From: Alnus glutinosa
Lineage: Eukaryota > Streptophyta > Magnoliopsida > Fagales > Betulaceae
DNA: 64,000 nucleotides
NCBI RefSeq assembly: GCF_958979055.1
Contig: NC_084892.1
Span: 4,605,501-4,669,500 of the forward strand
Direction of reading: 5' to 3'
Shown here piece after piece: positions 45,046-57,882 of the stretch. The translations under genes were made by a program, and so were the position numbers. The stretch's first letter is position 1, and every line of letters starts with the position of its first letter. Under the pieces are notes generated by a model. It was not told the origin of the DNA, searched no databases, and saw nothing but the letters and a program-made list of their open reading frames with translations.

Positions 45046-48000
45046 CTTCTTCAATCTTCCAGCCGAAACTTATCATAAGTCTTAAATTTGCTGCTTTTAC
45101 CGGGAGGCATGTTGGTACAAACATTGAGTAGAACTTCAATGCACATTGAAAATTGGCATGTAAATATAGGATGCTTAAGAGCTTATATACACATGATTAA
45201 ATTTGTACTTAAGTCATGTGAAACACTTAAGATCGTAACATATCACTAGATTCCCTAACTGACGTCTATAGTGGCCTACTCTATCGATGGTGATTTGATG
45301 TTAGCCATTTCTCTTTTGGTGGCTGCACTCACCTATTAATTTTCAATGGCTTAAAACTGTGGCCATATATAATAAGAAGATATTTTTATCCAGTCTACCA
45401 AATGATATAAATATTGGGTAAAACTCACCATTAAAAACCGGCTTCAAAAAGAGGGTGCCCAAGAACTTATATACACACGATTAATCTTGTACTAAAGTCA
45501 TGTGAGATACTTAAGATCGTAACACATAGGATATCATTCGTTAGATCAAGATCTCCTGTAATTCTTACAATCGTGATCGTTCATTTAAAATGTATGGTCA
45601 TGATTTTGCCACATAATCTATTTAGAACAAAAACTTTTTCAAAAAATAACATAGGTTGATAAAGAACAACCTCAAGGGTGGTGTTATCGCTATAAAAATA
45701 AAAAAGCATTAAGGTGTGATCCAGCCACCCATTCAAGCCCTAGAGGGGGTGGCCAATTGCCTTTTAAAGTTTTAATAGGGTGATTAACAACTCTTGAAAA
45801 GCCAACCAACCTCTCAACCTTGAGGAGGTGGCCAAACCACCCCACAAGACTATTCAAGACTTGTCAAACACTCTTTTTTTATAATGCTTGAGAAGATGAC
45901 CAAATTATCTTTAAATTTCAAGGCTTTTCGGTAATGGTTTGACTACCTATTTAATTTGGGTGGTTGGCTTAGGAAATTTTTTTCTTAAAAAAAATAAAAT
46001 AATAATAATAATAATAATCAAAATAAATGACTCATTTAGATAAACGGTCACAATTTTAAGAATTACTTGCCATGCAATTTTAGGAAATCTTGATCCTCTT
46101 TCTTCAATCTCTCGGCTCAAGTACAGAGTCCCATGTGAGAGCTTTGAAGCTCCAGCTACTTTAACTCTGTAAAGAAATTGAAAAAGAAAAATAAGAAGAA
46201 AAAAGGACCTATTATGAGCACATAAAACATGAAAGTATTCCTATTGGGTCCCAACTCCCACGCGCTAAACGGTTGTTCAAAAAGATTTGTAGATCTGACG
46301 GATCCGGGCCCTCTGATCCCCGAGTTGCGCTTGGAATTATTCGGGTCCCACAGCCAGCAAACTTTTGGTGGTCAACGCGTTTTATGTCTCTTGCGATGGT
46401 CGATGCCAACTATCAATCTCTCTCTAATCTCACCGTCAATATTAATAATTGAGTAACGCTCATAATTATTTTACATTGTATCGTATTATAAATAATTAAT
46501 ATAAGAAATTATTTTAAAGAAGCTAAAAGTATGAAATATGTGTGGTAAATATGAATGTTAAAATTAGTATAATTCTTAATAATTTTTTAAAAAAATTTAC
46601 TTTTGTAAATTACTACCTTTTTTTTCCCGGCAAACCATCCAAAATACATGCTTAACAACTAAATCAATATTCTTGGAGACATTTGAACATTATAGGTTAG
46701 AAAATAACGAAGCTTGTAATTATTAAAGCACACCAAATGCGTACCAAAATGAATGTTTTATCAAAATAAATAAATGTAACATTACCCAAACTGTCAATAA
46801 TTTAAATAATCGAGCCTAATCTCCGTTTTAAACCAAAAGTCACAACAAGATTATCAAATAATAAACAAATTGAATTAATAGAATGATAAAGTTTTCATCC
46901 GAACTAGGTTGAAAGAATTCGTTTCAACTCAATTTACTAAACGAACATGTGTTCTTAGAGCATGTAATTTTCACCTGTATTTTTAAAAATACATGTGAAA
47001 ATTAAAAACGCATCACTTGCTCTATGGAAACATGTAAGTTGAATGAATTAGGTTGAAAGAATTTATTCCAACCCAATTTTGAGGATGCAAGACCTAACGT
47101 AATTCAAGGTTGTCCGTAACTTAGAATCTTGATCCTTACATTTGACTGCGTGTATAAGAAAGAAAGGAGGTAAGCATTCAATGGGCCTACGGGGAGTTTT
47201 CTGTGTGAAAATACAATCAAATTATTAAAAATAAATTGTTCAGAAAAAAAAAAAAAAAGACGAAAAATCCAAATTTAATAAAATGGGTTTACTTGGTATT
47301 TTTAAGAAATAGGGAGTTCAAACTTAAAACTTTTATTTTGATATCCTATTAAATTACTTTTTATTCCAAAAGTTTAAAAAATACTATTATCAAACTGCAT
47401 TTTGTAGTCAAGCGATAATCTTCCCTTTGCTAAAATTCTTGTGTCCTACGAAAAGTTCAACACAATCTATAAAAACATGTGTTGTTTGAACATGTGAAAA
47501 ATAAGTACTTTTTTAATGGCTGGAATAATATCCGACTGAATTTTATTAAAAAAAAAAAACATGCATTTTACATATTATTAATAAATTAGGTTGATGAAAT
47601 TTTTTTCAATCTAATTTGAAAGAAATCCGAAAAGATAAAGAAAGTGAAGTCCTAGCCTAGATGGGAATATATACGTAGCAGAAGACACCATTGACGTGGA
47701 CATTGGTCCCGACCAGGAACATAATATACGCTAAAAGAAAGTCATGGGAGCATGTTATTGGATCACATCATATCTCAGAACTTTCTTAGCATCTTCAAAT
47801 TAATTTTTTGTGGACAAGAATTATCTAGTTATATCATAGTTATTCCATCATTAAATTATATATCTTTTTTTTTCTTTTTCTTTTATTATAGATATTATAT
47901 TATATATCTTAGCTAATATTGATTATTATTTATTGGTTTTTTGAATTTCCCATAAGCATGACATGTTGGACAATAAAAGGAGAAAATAATTCCCAAAATA

Positions 48001-48280
48001 CTGGAATTATCTTCTTAAAATAGCTTAAGAACTCCCATAGTATACGATAGTCTTCTAAATAGAGTTTGGCTTACCTGGAGTGAAAGAATAACCATAGATT
48101 TTCTGTGAAAAATAAACAGATAATATTATACAGGAGAATCTCTAGTGATTTTTTCCCAAATGGAAAAAGAAAAAGAGGATTAAATTAAGAAGAAAAAAAA
48201 AAGAGTCAATGAATCTGGAAGGCCAAGTCAATGAATCTCTCTACGTCCCTTTCTCAACCGCATTCAAATTTTGTTAACGG
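42901..48280. other. Long intergenic region with repeat debris
   Basis: No gene recognised. Notable contents: CT/T runs (43194-43247); GGTGG...CCACC repeat-rich patches at 43795-44110 and 45665-45970, which look like diverged relatives of the array at 8450; a 51-base A-run (44886-44936) and a T-run/A-run pair (45006-45045); (AAT)n near 45987-46018. An open frame at 46229-46456 lies in a GC-richer patch but has no motif. Confidence 0.4.
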
Positions 48281-48370
48281 GCTAAGTCAGAGCTGAAATT
48301 TCAAATGAAGTTTGAAGAAGAAGAAGAAGATGAAGAAGACCAGTCACCGTCGCAAAGTACAAAGCTTTGG

Positions 48371-48418
48371 ATTCTCTGGTTTTTGTTTTGTTTTGGATGA
48401 ATAATTCTCTGGTTTTTG
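48371..48418. repeat. 33-bp tandem duplication before exon 1 frame
   Basis: ATTCTCTGGTTTTTG occurs at 48371 and 48404. The unit contains an in-frame stop for the upstream ATG frame starting at 48330 (MKKTSHRRKVQS...), and that frame differs by one base from the exon 1 frame. Confidence 0.85.
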
Positions 48419-51400
48419 GGTCATCCCAGAAGACGTTCTTTGCAATTCTACCATTCCCAGACAACCAGAGGTCCAGAATATAACTTTGCTTTTTCGTCCA
48501 AAAGTAACAAGGAAAAAGAAGAGCTCCAACCTTCAGAACATTCCCATATTCAAAGCTCCCTTGTTTTTAGTCCAGAAATGATTTCCAACAATCTTGAAGC
48601 TGGAGCTCATTACGATGGTATGAATTCTGCAGAATCTGAGATGCTGTCAGAAAACAATGAGTCATCTTTTTATCAGAAACAGGACAGCAGTGACAGGGGA
48701 GGAACAGAGCCAAAGAGGAAGCTGAAGAAATTGAGATCAATCAAGCTCTCAAGATTGCCAAGCCAAAGATCATCCACAAGACGATCAAAATTCCGGAATG
48801 ATCACCTTCCTGTTACCTTGTCAGAAGCATCGCCGAATTATATGAAGGCCACAAACAGTTCAGATGCAAGGAAGGAAAGTTTGCAGGCAAGTTTTTTGTA
48901 ATTTCTGAATTTAGTTTTTGTTGCAATTATTCGAGTAAACGGTACCCAAATTTTCTGACACCAAATATTGCTTCTTCTGGGCAGAATTCAACGACAATGT
49001 CGACAAGGAGATCAAGTTTGAACCCTGGGAAGAGTTTGACAAGAATGTCTAGTTTGAAATACAGGAGGAATCTGATGAGCAAAAGCTCTGGAGGGACTGA
49101 TTTGCAGAGGAAAGTGAAGAGGTCAAGATCAATCAAGAAGGCAAGTTCATCCACAAGAAGCGTGGAATCCGGCTATCAGGCAAGTTCCCAGAATTCTGAA
49201 TCCAGTTCTAGTAGCAATCATCACCAAAATAGGAAAAAATTAATAAGTGATCCAAAGCCAAAATCTGTTTTTTCTGGTAATAAATCTGTGAGAATGATGA
49301 CAAGGACTCCGAGTTTGAAACCTGTGAAAGTCTTGACAAAAATGGGTACTTTCAAATCAAAGAAGCCTTCCATTACGAAATGTTCTGAAATATGTAAGGC
49401 TACCTGTTCTTCAACTCTCAAGGATTCCAAAATCCCAGGCTCCTTGGGGCTTCAGCCAGGAAAACATGAATCTGAAAGGGCTTCAGTCACGGAGGTTTGT
49501 CCTTATAGTTATTGTTCTCTTCATGGTCATCACCATAATGCTTCACCTCCATTGAAGCGCTTCGTTTATATGAGGCGGCGTTTATTGAAGACCCAGATGA
49601 GCATGAAACGAGAGAGTCAATTTCTTAAAGGCAAACGTTCTGGGAATATGAAGAAAGGAATTCAGGCAAAGGAAATGTTGCATAATTCCACCAGAGCTCT
49701 CTCTCATGTTAAAGAAAAAGCAGGCAGGGATTTCTCTGCAAATGGAAATGAAGTAGAATATAAAATGCAGTCTAAAAATCAGAAATATATCAAAGCGTGG
49801 CACTCGATATATAAGCATGCATTAGTAGGTATTGGCCGAAAAGTTGAAAACCAGATTCATCTAGATGGATTGGACAGTGAAGAACAGGTGGAAAATACCA
49901 ACAACTGTGATCCTTCTGAGGGTCTTTCTGAATCAGACCACCAAAAGAATGAGCTCAGCCAGATTGATGCCGTTAAGCTGTTACAAGAAGCATTTGATGA
50001 AATCCTTCTACAAGAATTTCAAGACCGTTCTTCTGATGATCAAGCAATGACAAGTAGCATAAGTCCAGACCAAGAACTCTTGGAAAAGAGTCATGTTAAG
50101 GGTGGGGAATGGAGCATCTCAGCTTCCAGCGAGCCTGCAACAGACAATATGGTAGAAAATCCAGAAGAAACATTGCTCGAAGCTGATAGTCTTAGTACTC
50201 CCAAAGAAGAGAAATCTGACAAGAGAATGCCCAAAAGCTGGAGCAAACTGAAAAGCTTAATCCTGCTCAAGAGATTTGTCAAGGCATTGGAGAAGGTGAG
50301 GAATTTCAACCCCCGAAGGCCACAATATCTGTCCTTGAAGCCTGACCCAGAAGCAGAAAAGGTCCATCTGAGGCACCAAACAACAAACAACAGAAAAAAC
50401 TCTGAGGAATGGATGCTTGATAATGCACTTCAACAGGTCATTTCTAAACTAGCTCCAGCTCAAAAACGGAAAGTAGCACTGCTTGTAGAAGCTTTTGAGA
50501 AGATTCTTCCACTGCCAGAAATTGAAACTCCCCAGAGATCCAATTCAGCAGTTTGCAGTCAAGCAAATCCCGTTCAAGCCTGTAATGGTTCCTCAATTCA
50601 AAGCAGAGAAGAAACATCATATCCTGAGAAAGATATCAAATGTTATCCAGAGCAAGTCAGTGATTTTCACACGGACAAACAGCAGACTCCTCCACTGAAA
50701 TTTTCTGAGCTCAGAGAAACAAGTTTGGAATGTTATTGCAGTAAAGCAGAACAGGAAATAACTGCTTCTCAACCCACCAACGAAGACTGGGAGGAAAAGC
50801 AAGTTATTGCCGTCGATCTTGAAAGGGTGGACAATAAATTCGTTCTTGCTGATAATCAACCTGATTCCATCATTAGTTGTTCACCAGAGATCAAAGATCC
50901 CAGCTCAAGTGAAGAATTCTCCCTGAAGCCAGAGGGCATTGTAAGCACTTGTCATGAAGTAGTTCGAGAGAATGGAAAAGTCTCCATAGGAAATACTTCA
51001 AGTTCAGAACTCTGCAACCATGGTTCTGAATCAGGATGCAAAGATTCAGAGACAGACGTTTTAGTCAGTGCACCTTGTGAACAATCTGATATGCATGAAA
51101 TCCCAACCTCAGAAAATTATGTGGAATCAAAAGCAATTAACAGTGTAGCAAATGCGGCCTGGTTGGAAAAAAAGAAAAACATGAGACTGTGGTGCTTGGT
51201 ATATAATCACATGGTATCAGGTATTGCAGCAAAAGATGAAGCAGGTAAAGAAGAACAAGTGGATGAGGCCGACTCATTGCCTGTAACAAGCATTTCCAGT
51301 TCTTGTCAGAATTTCTCTGAAATGGATAACGAGGCAGATGACCAGACAGTTAAACTCCACCATATTGAAGCCATTAAGCTGGTAGAAGAAGCGATTGATG

Positions 51401-51906
51401 AAATCCTTCTGCCGGAAATCTCAGAAGAGGAACGTGGTGACACAGGGAAACCATTCATCTCAAATTGCAAAGATTCCGATAAAGACAGCTTCACGAAATC
51501 CGGCAAAACAGACCCAGAAGAGAAGTGGATCACGTCTGATAATATCAGTGCCGAAGAAGAGGAGACAACAGCAGCAATGAAGGTGGAAAAGAAATCTAAC
51601 CAGCAAATGCCAAGAAAGTGGAGCATTCTGAAAAAGTTGATCCTGCTTAATAGATTCATCAAGGGATTGGAAAAAGTAAGGAAATTTAATCCACGAAGGC
51701 CACGATATCTGCCTTTGGAGCCGGGCCCAGAAGGAGAAACAGTTAATTTAAGGCATTTGGACATGGATCAAAGAAAAAACTCTGAGGAATGGATGCTTGA
51801 TTATGCACTTCAACAGGTTGTCTCAAAACTAACCCCAGAAAGGAAAAGAAAAGTTGAACTGCTTGTACATGCTTTTGAATCAGTCAGTCCAACTATTGGA
51901 AGTTGA
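48401..51906 (+). CDS. PICBP: PICBP-like calmodulin-binding protein, two exons
   Basis: Exon 1 is open from 48401 to 48886. Exon 2 runs from 48985 to the TGA at 51904-51906, joined in phase 0, giving about 1,130 residues. Two C-terminal copies of the plant calmodulin-binding domain are encoded at 50227-50515 and 51607-51895. Each has a Trp-anchored basic helix (MPKSWSKLKSLILLKRFVKA; MPRKWSILKKLILLNRFIKG), then FNPRRP and NSEEWMLD-ALQQV-KL. Each is preceded by a matching KAWHSIY/RLWCLVY...EAI(D)EILL segment, so a module of about 240 residues is duplicated. The N-terminal third is basic with Ser-rich repeats. The family binds calmodulin and is linked to pathogen responses; potato PICBP has four such sites. 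The start is unresolved: no ATG in this frame before 48578, and a 33-bp duplication lies just upstream. Confidence 0.88.
48887..48984 (+). other. GC-AG intron of the PICBP-like gene (98 bp)
   Basis: The donor CAG/GCAAGT and acceptor CTGGGCAG/AATTC keep the frame (phase 0). The alternative of reading through meets TAA at 48899-48901. GC-AG introns usually have such a strong donor context. The intron resembles coding sequence at 49180-49290 in the next internal repeat. Confidence 0.75.
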
Positions 51907-52330
51907 AAGGCACAATGTAGCAGCTTCCAATCATGCAAAACTGCGTTCAAGCCAAATGATCACTCAGGTAAAAGCAAAAAGCCTCCATTTTCCTTGTCAT
52001 TTACACAAGTCCGAGGGAGAATGTTCCACAGGAATAACCTTTCAGCTGAACTACCAGACTTCTGTCATCTAGGACGCAGCAGTGTAGCATGTAGTTGCAA
52101 GTTTTGAGTCCTTAATGAAGATTGCAAGGAGTATACCCTTTTTTTTTTCTTTTCTTTTTTTGTTGTTGTAATTTTTAAGGCTTATTGAAGTCATCATATT
52201 TTATGAAGAATGTGTAGAAATATTATCACACAACTTTGTATCTGGAGATTGCATTATTTGTGGTGTATGTAAAAGGTCTAAAAGATACTCTAATGGTGTG
52301 CTTATATTATTTTCTACCACACTATAGTTT
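51907..52330 (+). other. 3' UTR and downstream flank of the PICBP-like gene
   Basis: A purine/pyrimidine-mixed leader-like sequence to about 52080, then T-rich sequence with TTTATGAAGAATGTG. No typical AATAAA was seen close by; poly(A) site unknown. A fragment GGAGTGGCTCTGCCGCCTCC...GGTGTGGC at 52555-52595 further right resembles the 8450 array family. Confidence 0.4.
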
Positions 52331-52731
52331 ATTATTTATTAGATAAATACAATAAACTTCAATAAATTGAAGGGAAAAACCTACATATCTCTCAAATTAC
52401 AATCAAACTGAGAATATCATTCCAAGCTTTTAATTAGGATAATGTCCCTCCAAACTACTAAAAAATTGTATGTTAATGTCCCTAATAACAAGAATAGTCT
52501 TAATAAAATAAAATAAAAATCTAACAAAAAAAAAAAAGGAAAAACGAAAGACTAGGAGTGGCTCTGCCGCCTCCTTGGCCAAAAAGGGTGTGGCTCGATT
52601 AAATGGGCAAGGGGTGATGTTGGCAAATCAAGACAATATGTAAGAGAACGTTGCTTCTGAGTTGATTGAATTGAGTTCTTAATTTCCCACCGTCTTTGCA
52701 TGGGAATAGGATCCATGGGAGAGGAGCCGGT

Positions 52732-53250
52732 TAGAGGTGTACATGCGGACGGATATTAACTGCCTGCATACGCAATTATTCGCTATCCATTATCTACATA
52801 TCGATTTTAGGGCATGCGGATGCGGTTAATAAACGCATCCACAAACCCTTTATATATAATATATATTTTATATTTAATAAATTCACCAAAACGAAGTCGT
52901 ATTGGATTAAGTATATATTATGTTTACATTGATTTAGTTTGTTGTGTTCCTTTCTCGTATAACACGAAGGAAAAACTAATGTAAAATCAATATATTTTCA
53001 AAAGATTATAGATTAAAAAAAAGCCCAAAACATTAAAAACCTGTCTAAACTATTTTTAAAATCGTTTAAAATATGCTTTAATAGAGAACCAAAAAAAGCC
53101 CAAAAGTCTAAAATAGACCAATTACCTAATATGCAGAAAGCGAGTAATACTTGCGCGGATGTGGTTAGTAAAAACATGATGCGGATATCCAAAAGTGATA
53201 TCCGTATTTTGCGGATACGACTGCATCTACATCCCACATGTAGACCCCTA
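52732..53250. mobile_element. hAT MITE, 519 bp
   Basis: The ends TAGAGGTGTACATGCGGACG and, reversed, TAGGGGTCTACATGTGGGAT are flanked by an exact 8-bp duplication GAGCCGGT (52724-52731, 53251-53258). Subterminal GCGGATR/TATCCGC words recur. No coding capacity. Confidence 0.92.
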
Positions 53251-53288
53251 GAGCCGGTTAGGCAAAGAAGTATTAAATTTGGACAAAA

Positions 53289-53720
53289 TTGTCCCCATCT
53301 CTTATCCCACTTTTTTGCCTACCTGGATCCTTTCCATTTGAAATGAAATGGGGAGGACCCTGGCCTATTCCCCTGAGCTTGCCACTGCTGCAGCCACAAG
53401 GGGATGCCGGTTTTGCAGAAGTAAGAATGCCAATGCCAAGGCACAGGGCTTATGCTAATGGTCCGCCAGGTGACGAACTCATCCATGAAAGTGAATTCTT
53501 CCACTGGGATTTCCAACCCGCATTGATAGTGCAACTCAGGTGGAAAAGTGGTAGCTTTTCGTTTGAAGAAGAGCATTTGCTGTTTATTTTACCGATCGAT
53601 ATTATCTCCCTCTGCTGTGGACCACGCATCAACAAAATTTCCTTTTTTTGTGGTGTGTGGTTGAGGTTTAGAGCTCCTTCCAAAGTTTGCAATCCTCCCC
53701 ATCACACACGTGTGAAATAG
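53289..53720 (+). other. Unassigned open stretch, 143 codons
   Basis: A less AT-rich patch open on both strands (a shorter one runs on the minus strand over 53319-53576). I recognise no domain. It is followed by a T-run at 53721-53744. It may be a captured or decayed exon; low support as a gene. Confidence 0.2.
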
Positions 53721-53929
53721 TTTTTTTTTTTTTTTTTTTTTTTTAGAAAAAAAGATATATAGGAGTATTTTTTATTTGTTGAAAAAAAAAAATTAGGGTC
53801 GTCTTTTTCTTTTTGTCAACCTTGGAGATTTAACAATTTTTTTATAGTTCGAAGGCACATTGTCCTAATTGAAAATTTGAGAGAATGTTGATAATCATTT
53901 TGGTGCAATTAAAAATGATGGTAAACAAA

Positions 53930-54480
53930 AATTATTTTTAGTTTGACCAAAAAAACCTCTTTAATTCTGAAAAACAAAAAATCGTTTTCTGAATTTAAAC
54001 TCTTCATTCTTGCAAGCACGTTCGTGAGAATTTGCCACTGCCGGCCATTGGAGTTTTGGCGGCCCGAATTGCGCCAAGGTTTTCAGATTTTGGGATCCAA
54101 GCACAGGAATTCAACAACACTAGCTACCGAAATCCGGTCACCGTCGTAGAAATCCGACAAATCCGGCCATTTGTGCCGGATTCTAGCCACCATAGCCGGA
54201 ATCTGACCAGTATAGATGGATTATTGCCAGTTTCGCTGGAATTCTAGTGCACTGTGCCAGCTTCTAGCGAAAATGGTCGGAATTTTGCCTGTAGGCGACA
54301 GATTCTAGCTAATGTTGTCGGACTCTGGCCACAATTGCTAGAATTTCATCACTGGTGGTTTTTCGCTGTTGATAATTTTTTTGTACGAGCCAGACACCAA
54401 AAATTATTTTTTCTAAAAAATAATTTTGTTAAAAATATTTTATGATAGAAAACATTTTACGTCGAAATAAACGGAACATT
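53930..54480. repeat. Element with a periodic GCCGGAATCT-type core
   Basis: Between 54030 and 54350 words such as GCCGGATTCTAGCCACC, GCCGGAATCTGACCAG and GTCGGACTCTGGCCAC recur every 20-25 bp. The flanks (AAAATTATTTTT..., GAAAACATTTTACGTCGAAA) look like the AT-rich ends of a plant transposon. The 5' and 3' limits are uncertain. Confidence 0.5.
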
Positions 54481-55051
54481 AAATTAAACTACCGCCAAAC
54501 TTGAGAAAGATAAATACTAGTAAACCTAGAAAAGATGAACACAACTACACAAAAGATATATAAGGATCATTTCCACACAAATCGTGCAAACAACATTACA
54601 CAATCGTCTAACCGTTTTAAATGGTATATTATCATAAGAAACTAGTAGAGCATGTCCCACCATGCAGACCTAGGTTATAACTAAAAATGAAGCAATCTTA
54701 TTAGGAAATGATCACATTTCATCGATATATATCAAGAACAAAGAACAAATGAGTACATGGTCGATGATATACTCTTGCAAATTAAGTTAGGGTACGTTCA
54801 TCAATGATTTTTCAAGAATTAAAGATCTAGTTTTATATTTTATGAAGCACAAGTCATAGACTTCTAGTATTTTTTCCATCTTCAAGTAGTGAAAAACACG
54901 GGTGAAAAGTCATAATAGAAGAAAAATGAAATATTTCAGAACCGATAATAGATAGGAGTATTAGGAAGCTGAATTTTATGGAGTTTTGCAAAATTGAATT
55001 ACCTTATTGAAAAAAAGGCCAAAATGCATGAGGTTGAATAGAATCTTGTTA

Positions 55052-55412
55052 GAAAGAACGAGCAGAAGCTTCTTGAAAAAGGCAAAATGCATGTTGTTGA
55101 ATACAAGATTGTCAAAAAGTTTATGGGATGGGGCAGTTAATTATGCAGGTTTCATCACAAATTAATCTCAGTTTTTAGGGATTGATTTCAAAGTTCTAGA
55201 AGTATGGATAGGTAAACCTGTTGATTATTTAATTTTAAAATTATTTAGTTGTCGTGCATACGTTCATGTGCAAAGCGGAGAGTAATCAAAGTTAGATCCA
55301 AGATCAAAAAAGTGCATATTTCTTGGTTTCGAGAGTGGTGTCAAGGGTTATAGGTTTTGAGATCTAGTTTCAAAAGGAAAAAAAATTGTTCCTAGAGATT
55401 GATATTCGATAA
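55052..55412 (+). pseudogene. Ty1/copia integrase relic
   Basis: Reading from GAA 55052 gives the words ERTSRSFLKKAKCM, LEVWIGKPVDY, RAYVHV, SKLDPRSKKCIFLGF and GVKGYRF, which follow the order of the C-terminal part of copia integrase (R-M-N-R-T-L-L-E-K-A-R, W-x-G-K-P, K-C-I-F-L-G-Y, K-G-Y-R-L). At least three in-frame stops (near 55163, 55283 and 55359) show it is dead. No LTRs were found near it. Confidence 0.88.
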
Positions 55413-57882
55413 GAAATAGTTTTTAGAGGGGTTTCAGAGCTTCTCTCAGGTATACAATAGATCTTTTCCATCAATGTAATGGTTAAGAACCTACTCGCGA
55501 GAATAGCTCTCCTGTTTGTGAAGCTGGCAACCCTTTTATATAGGATTGAGATTCTCTGTTATTAAGCTGCTCAAATTTTATATAAATTTAAACAGCTTAA
55601 GAGAAGGAGTTGTAAGACACAATTACTCCGAATAGCCTAAAAATCAGAACTCACATGTCCAAAATAGGTACACCCTATAGTTTCTCTCTTTTAAAATATT
55701 CAGATAATTTAATAATCAAAAATTCTTATCCCTCTACTTGAGATCGCCTGAATTGCGTGCAATTTGAAAAAGTTAATTATAACAAATTCCAATTGGGCTT
55801 AAAAGAGATGGTGGACAATTAGTCAAAGTTCTAAACTAATACTAAGGGAAGAATTACAAGGGGAAGCTAAATCTACTCAAGCTAAACTACTCCACCCCAT
55901 TTTTAATCAATGCAAGAGTGATCGAGCGTGGGCTTTGGACTTTGTATCTAACAATTATTTCAGGTAATCTCTCTTTTTCTCCAAATTAATTGAAATGTTT
56001 TATAGCATTGACTTTGTGATTATGATTTCCGATTAGAGATTAGGAGCCAAAGAGTACTTAAAAACAAGATCATTAATACTATTTAGTAAATAGTTATGCG
56101 ATTGTTATATAACTAGAATAACGTGACAATAAAAAACAGTGTTTAGATCAGCAAAGACTTCATAAAAACAAAAATTTATTTTTAATTTTTATTATTACGT
56201 CATCTCGATTATATAACAATTATATAACGTACTGATAGAGTCAGCTAATCTCAAACGCCCACCGTCCATGTCTAGTTGCATAGGTTTTTGGCAAAGGGTG
56301 TCACAATCACCAACGTATGCATGCATAAGATGCAGCCATGAATACGTGCAGAGATAATTAACAACGCAAATAATATGAGAAGAGAGGAGAAAGTATTATA
56401 TTTTACACCAATGATTTTGTTTAAGATATTGATAAGCTGACTTAGCAGTTTGTCCGCATGGCTGAGAGACGTAACATAACCTATCATCGATCCATCAAGG
56501 GCAGATTCCAAATGACTTTTCAAAGCTTGAAGGGCTGTTCTTCTGTTTTCTCTTTTGGTGTGTGTGCATGAATGAAGACACATATCTCAGGCCGCAATGA
56601 TTCATTGACTCTATACATGAAAGTGGTGGTTGATTTGGATATTAAATTTCAAAATGAGCGGTGTTAGGTTATTACGGATTTTAATCTCTTATTATAAGTT
56701 TCTTATAAATTAACTGACGAGGTAATTCATGTGACACCGCTTATTAAGCTAATTATGTGGCAGTGCACATGACACTTACTATTACATTTACAAACTGATG
56801 TAACAGTCCATGTGACACTTATCACGTCGGTCACTAAAATATGGACCGCCACATGGCTGTATGTGACACTCATTTTCACAAAAATGAGAACTATCGTGTG
56901 AGTTTGGAAGGAAACTGTAATAAAAGCTGTAATATCACTAAACATTTTCCTTTAAAATACTTTACTAGATGTCTAAAACTCCATAAAAAAAAAAAAATGG
57001 CTATAAATTACCTTTCAAGTCATGAGGGTAAATGTTAGTTTGGTAGTTTTTCCCAATTTTTATCTTGAATCTTGCACAACAAAGTCAAAATTTGTTAGTT
57101 TGGTGATTCTAATATAATTTTTTTTTTTTCCGAGGCATATATTGTAGCTAGGCATAATATTCTTGCTTGGTATATTCTTTCTTACCTATGTAAGTTGAAA
57201 ATATTTCTCTTGAAAATGGAACAAAAAGACAAGGGGGGAGGGAAGAACTTAACCAGTAGCCAAATTAATCAATTTTTTTGGTAGGTAACCCCATATTAAT
57301 TTGTTTAACTTAATTATACAAAATCCCTAACTAATATCTTTCAACTTCATGTATTAATCCGGGAGATCCAAAATTATGTCCATTAATTTGTTCATTAAAT
57401 GCCAAATTGGAGATTCTCGATAGGTTTCTCACGATTGAGAGAGATTTCCGATAGGTTTCTCACGATTGCATGCAGTTGGGCAGGCTGCAATTCAGATCGA
57501 TAAGGAATTTCGCCAATCCCGATCCTTGCTTAATTAATGCTGCATATGGCGTACGTATCAACTGTAGAATTCTCAAATTATTCATCAATTTCTGAATAAT
57601 AAGATGGAGGAAAGCATAATTCGCAAACAGAAATTGTAGAGAGTATTCTGCATGTATTCCCTTATAACCATAATACAATTAACCACACTGATCGATCTGT
57701 TGACATGATGATCAGATTGATTTTAACTATAACTAGTTACATTAATATTACATACTCACTTTCTAGTTTCCAACCAAAGAAGCACTACAAGAACAAGGAA
57801 AAAAGAAAACCAATTTATTTTTTTTCCCAAGAAAAGGAACTCAAGCTCCCATTTTGATGAGGATGAAGAAGTCTCCGGCCGC
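55413..57882. other. Intergenic, no gene recognised
   Basis: A local direct repeat CGATAGGTTTCTCACGATTG occurs at 57418-57437 and again near 57449-57468. The part at 56710-56880 repeats YATGTGACACTTAY words and resembles a worn MITE. The rest is AT-rich. Confidence 0.4.

Noticed and set aside
46212..46456. Overlapping frames in a GC-richer patch
   Set aside because: Open on both strands, no domain, no splice context.
53289..53720. 143-codon frame as a host gene
   Set aside because: No family motif, open on both strands, and next to transposon remains; left as an unassigned stretch.
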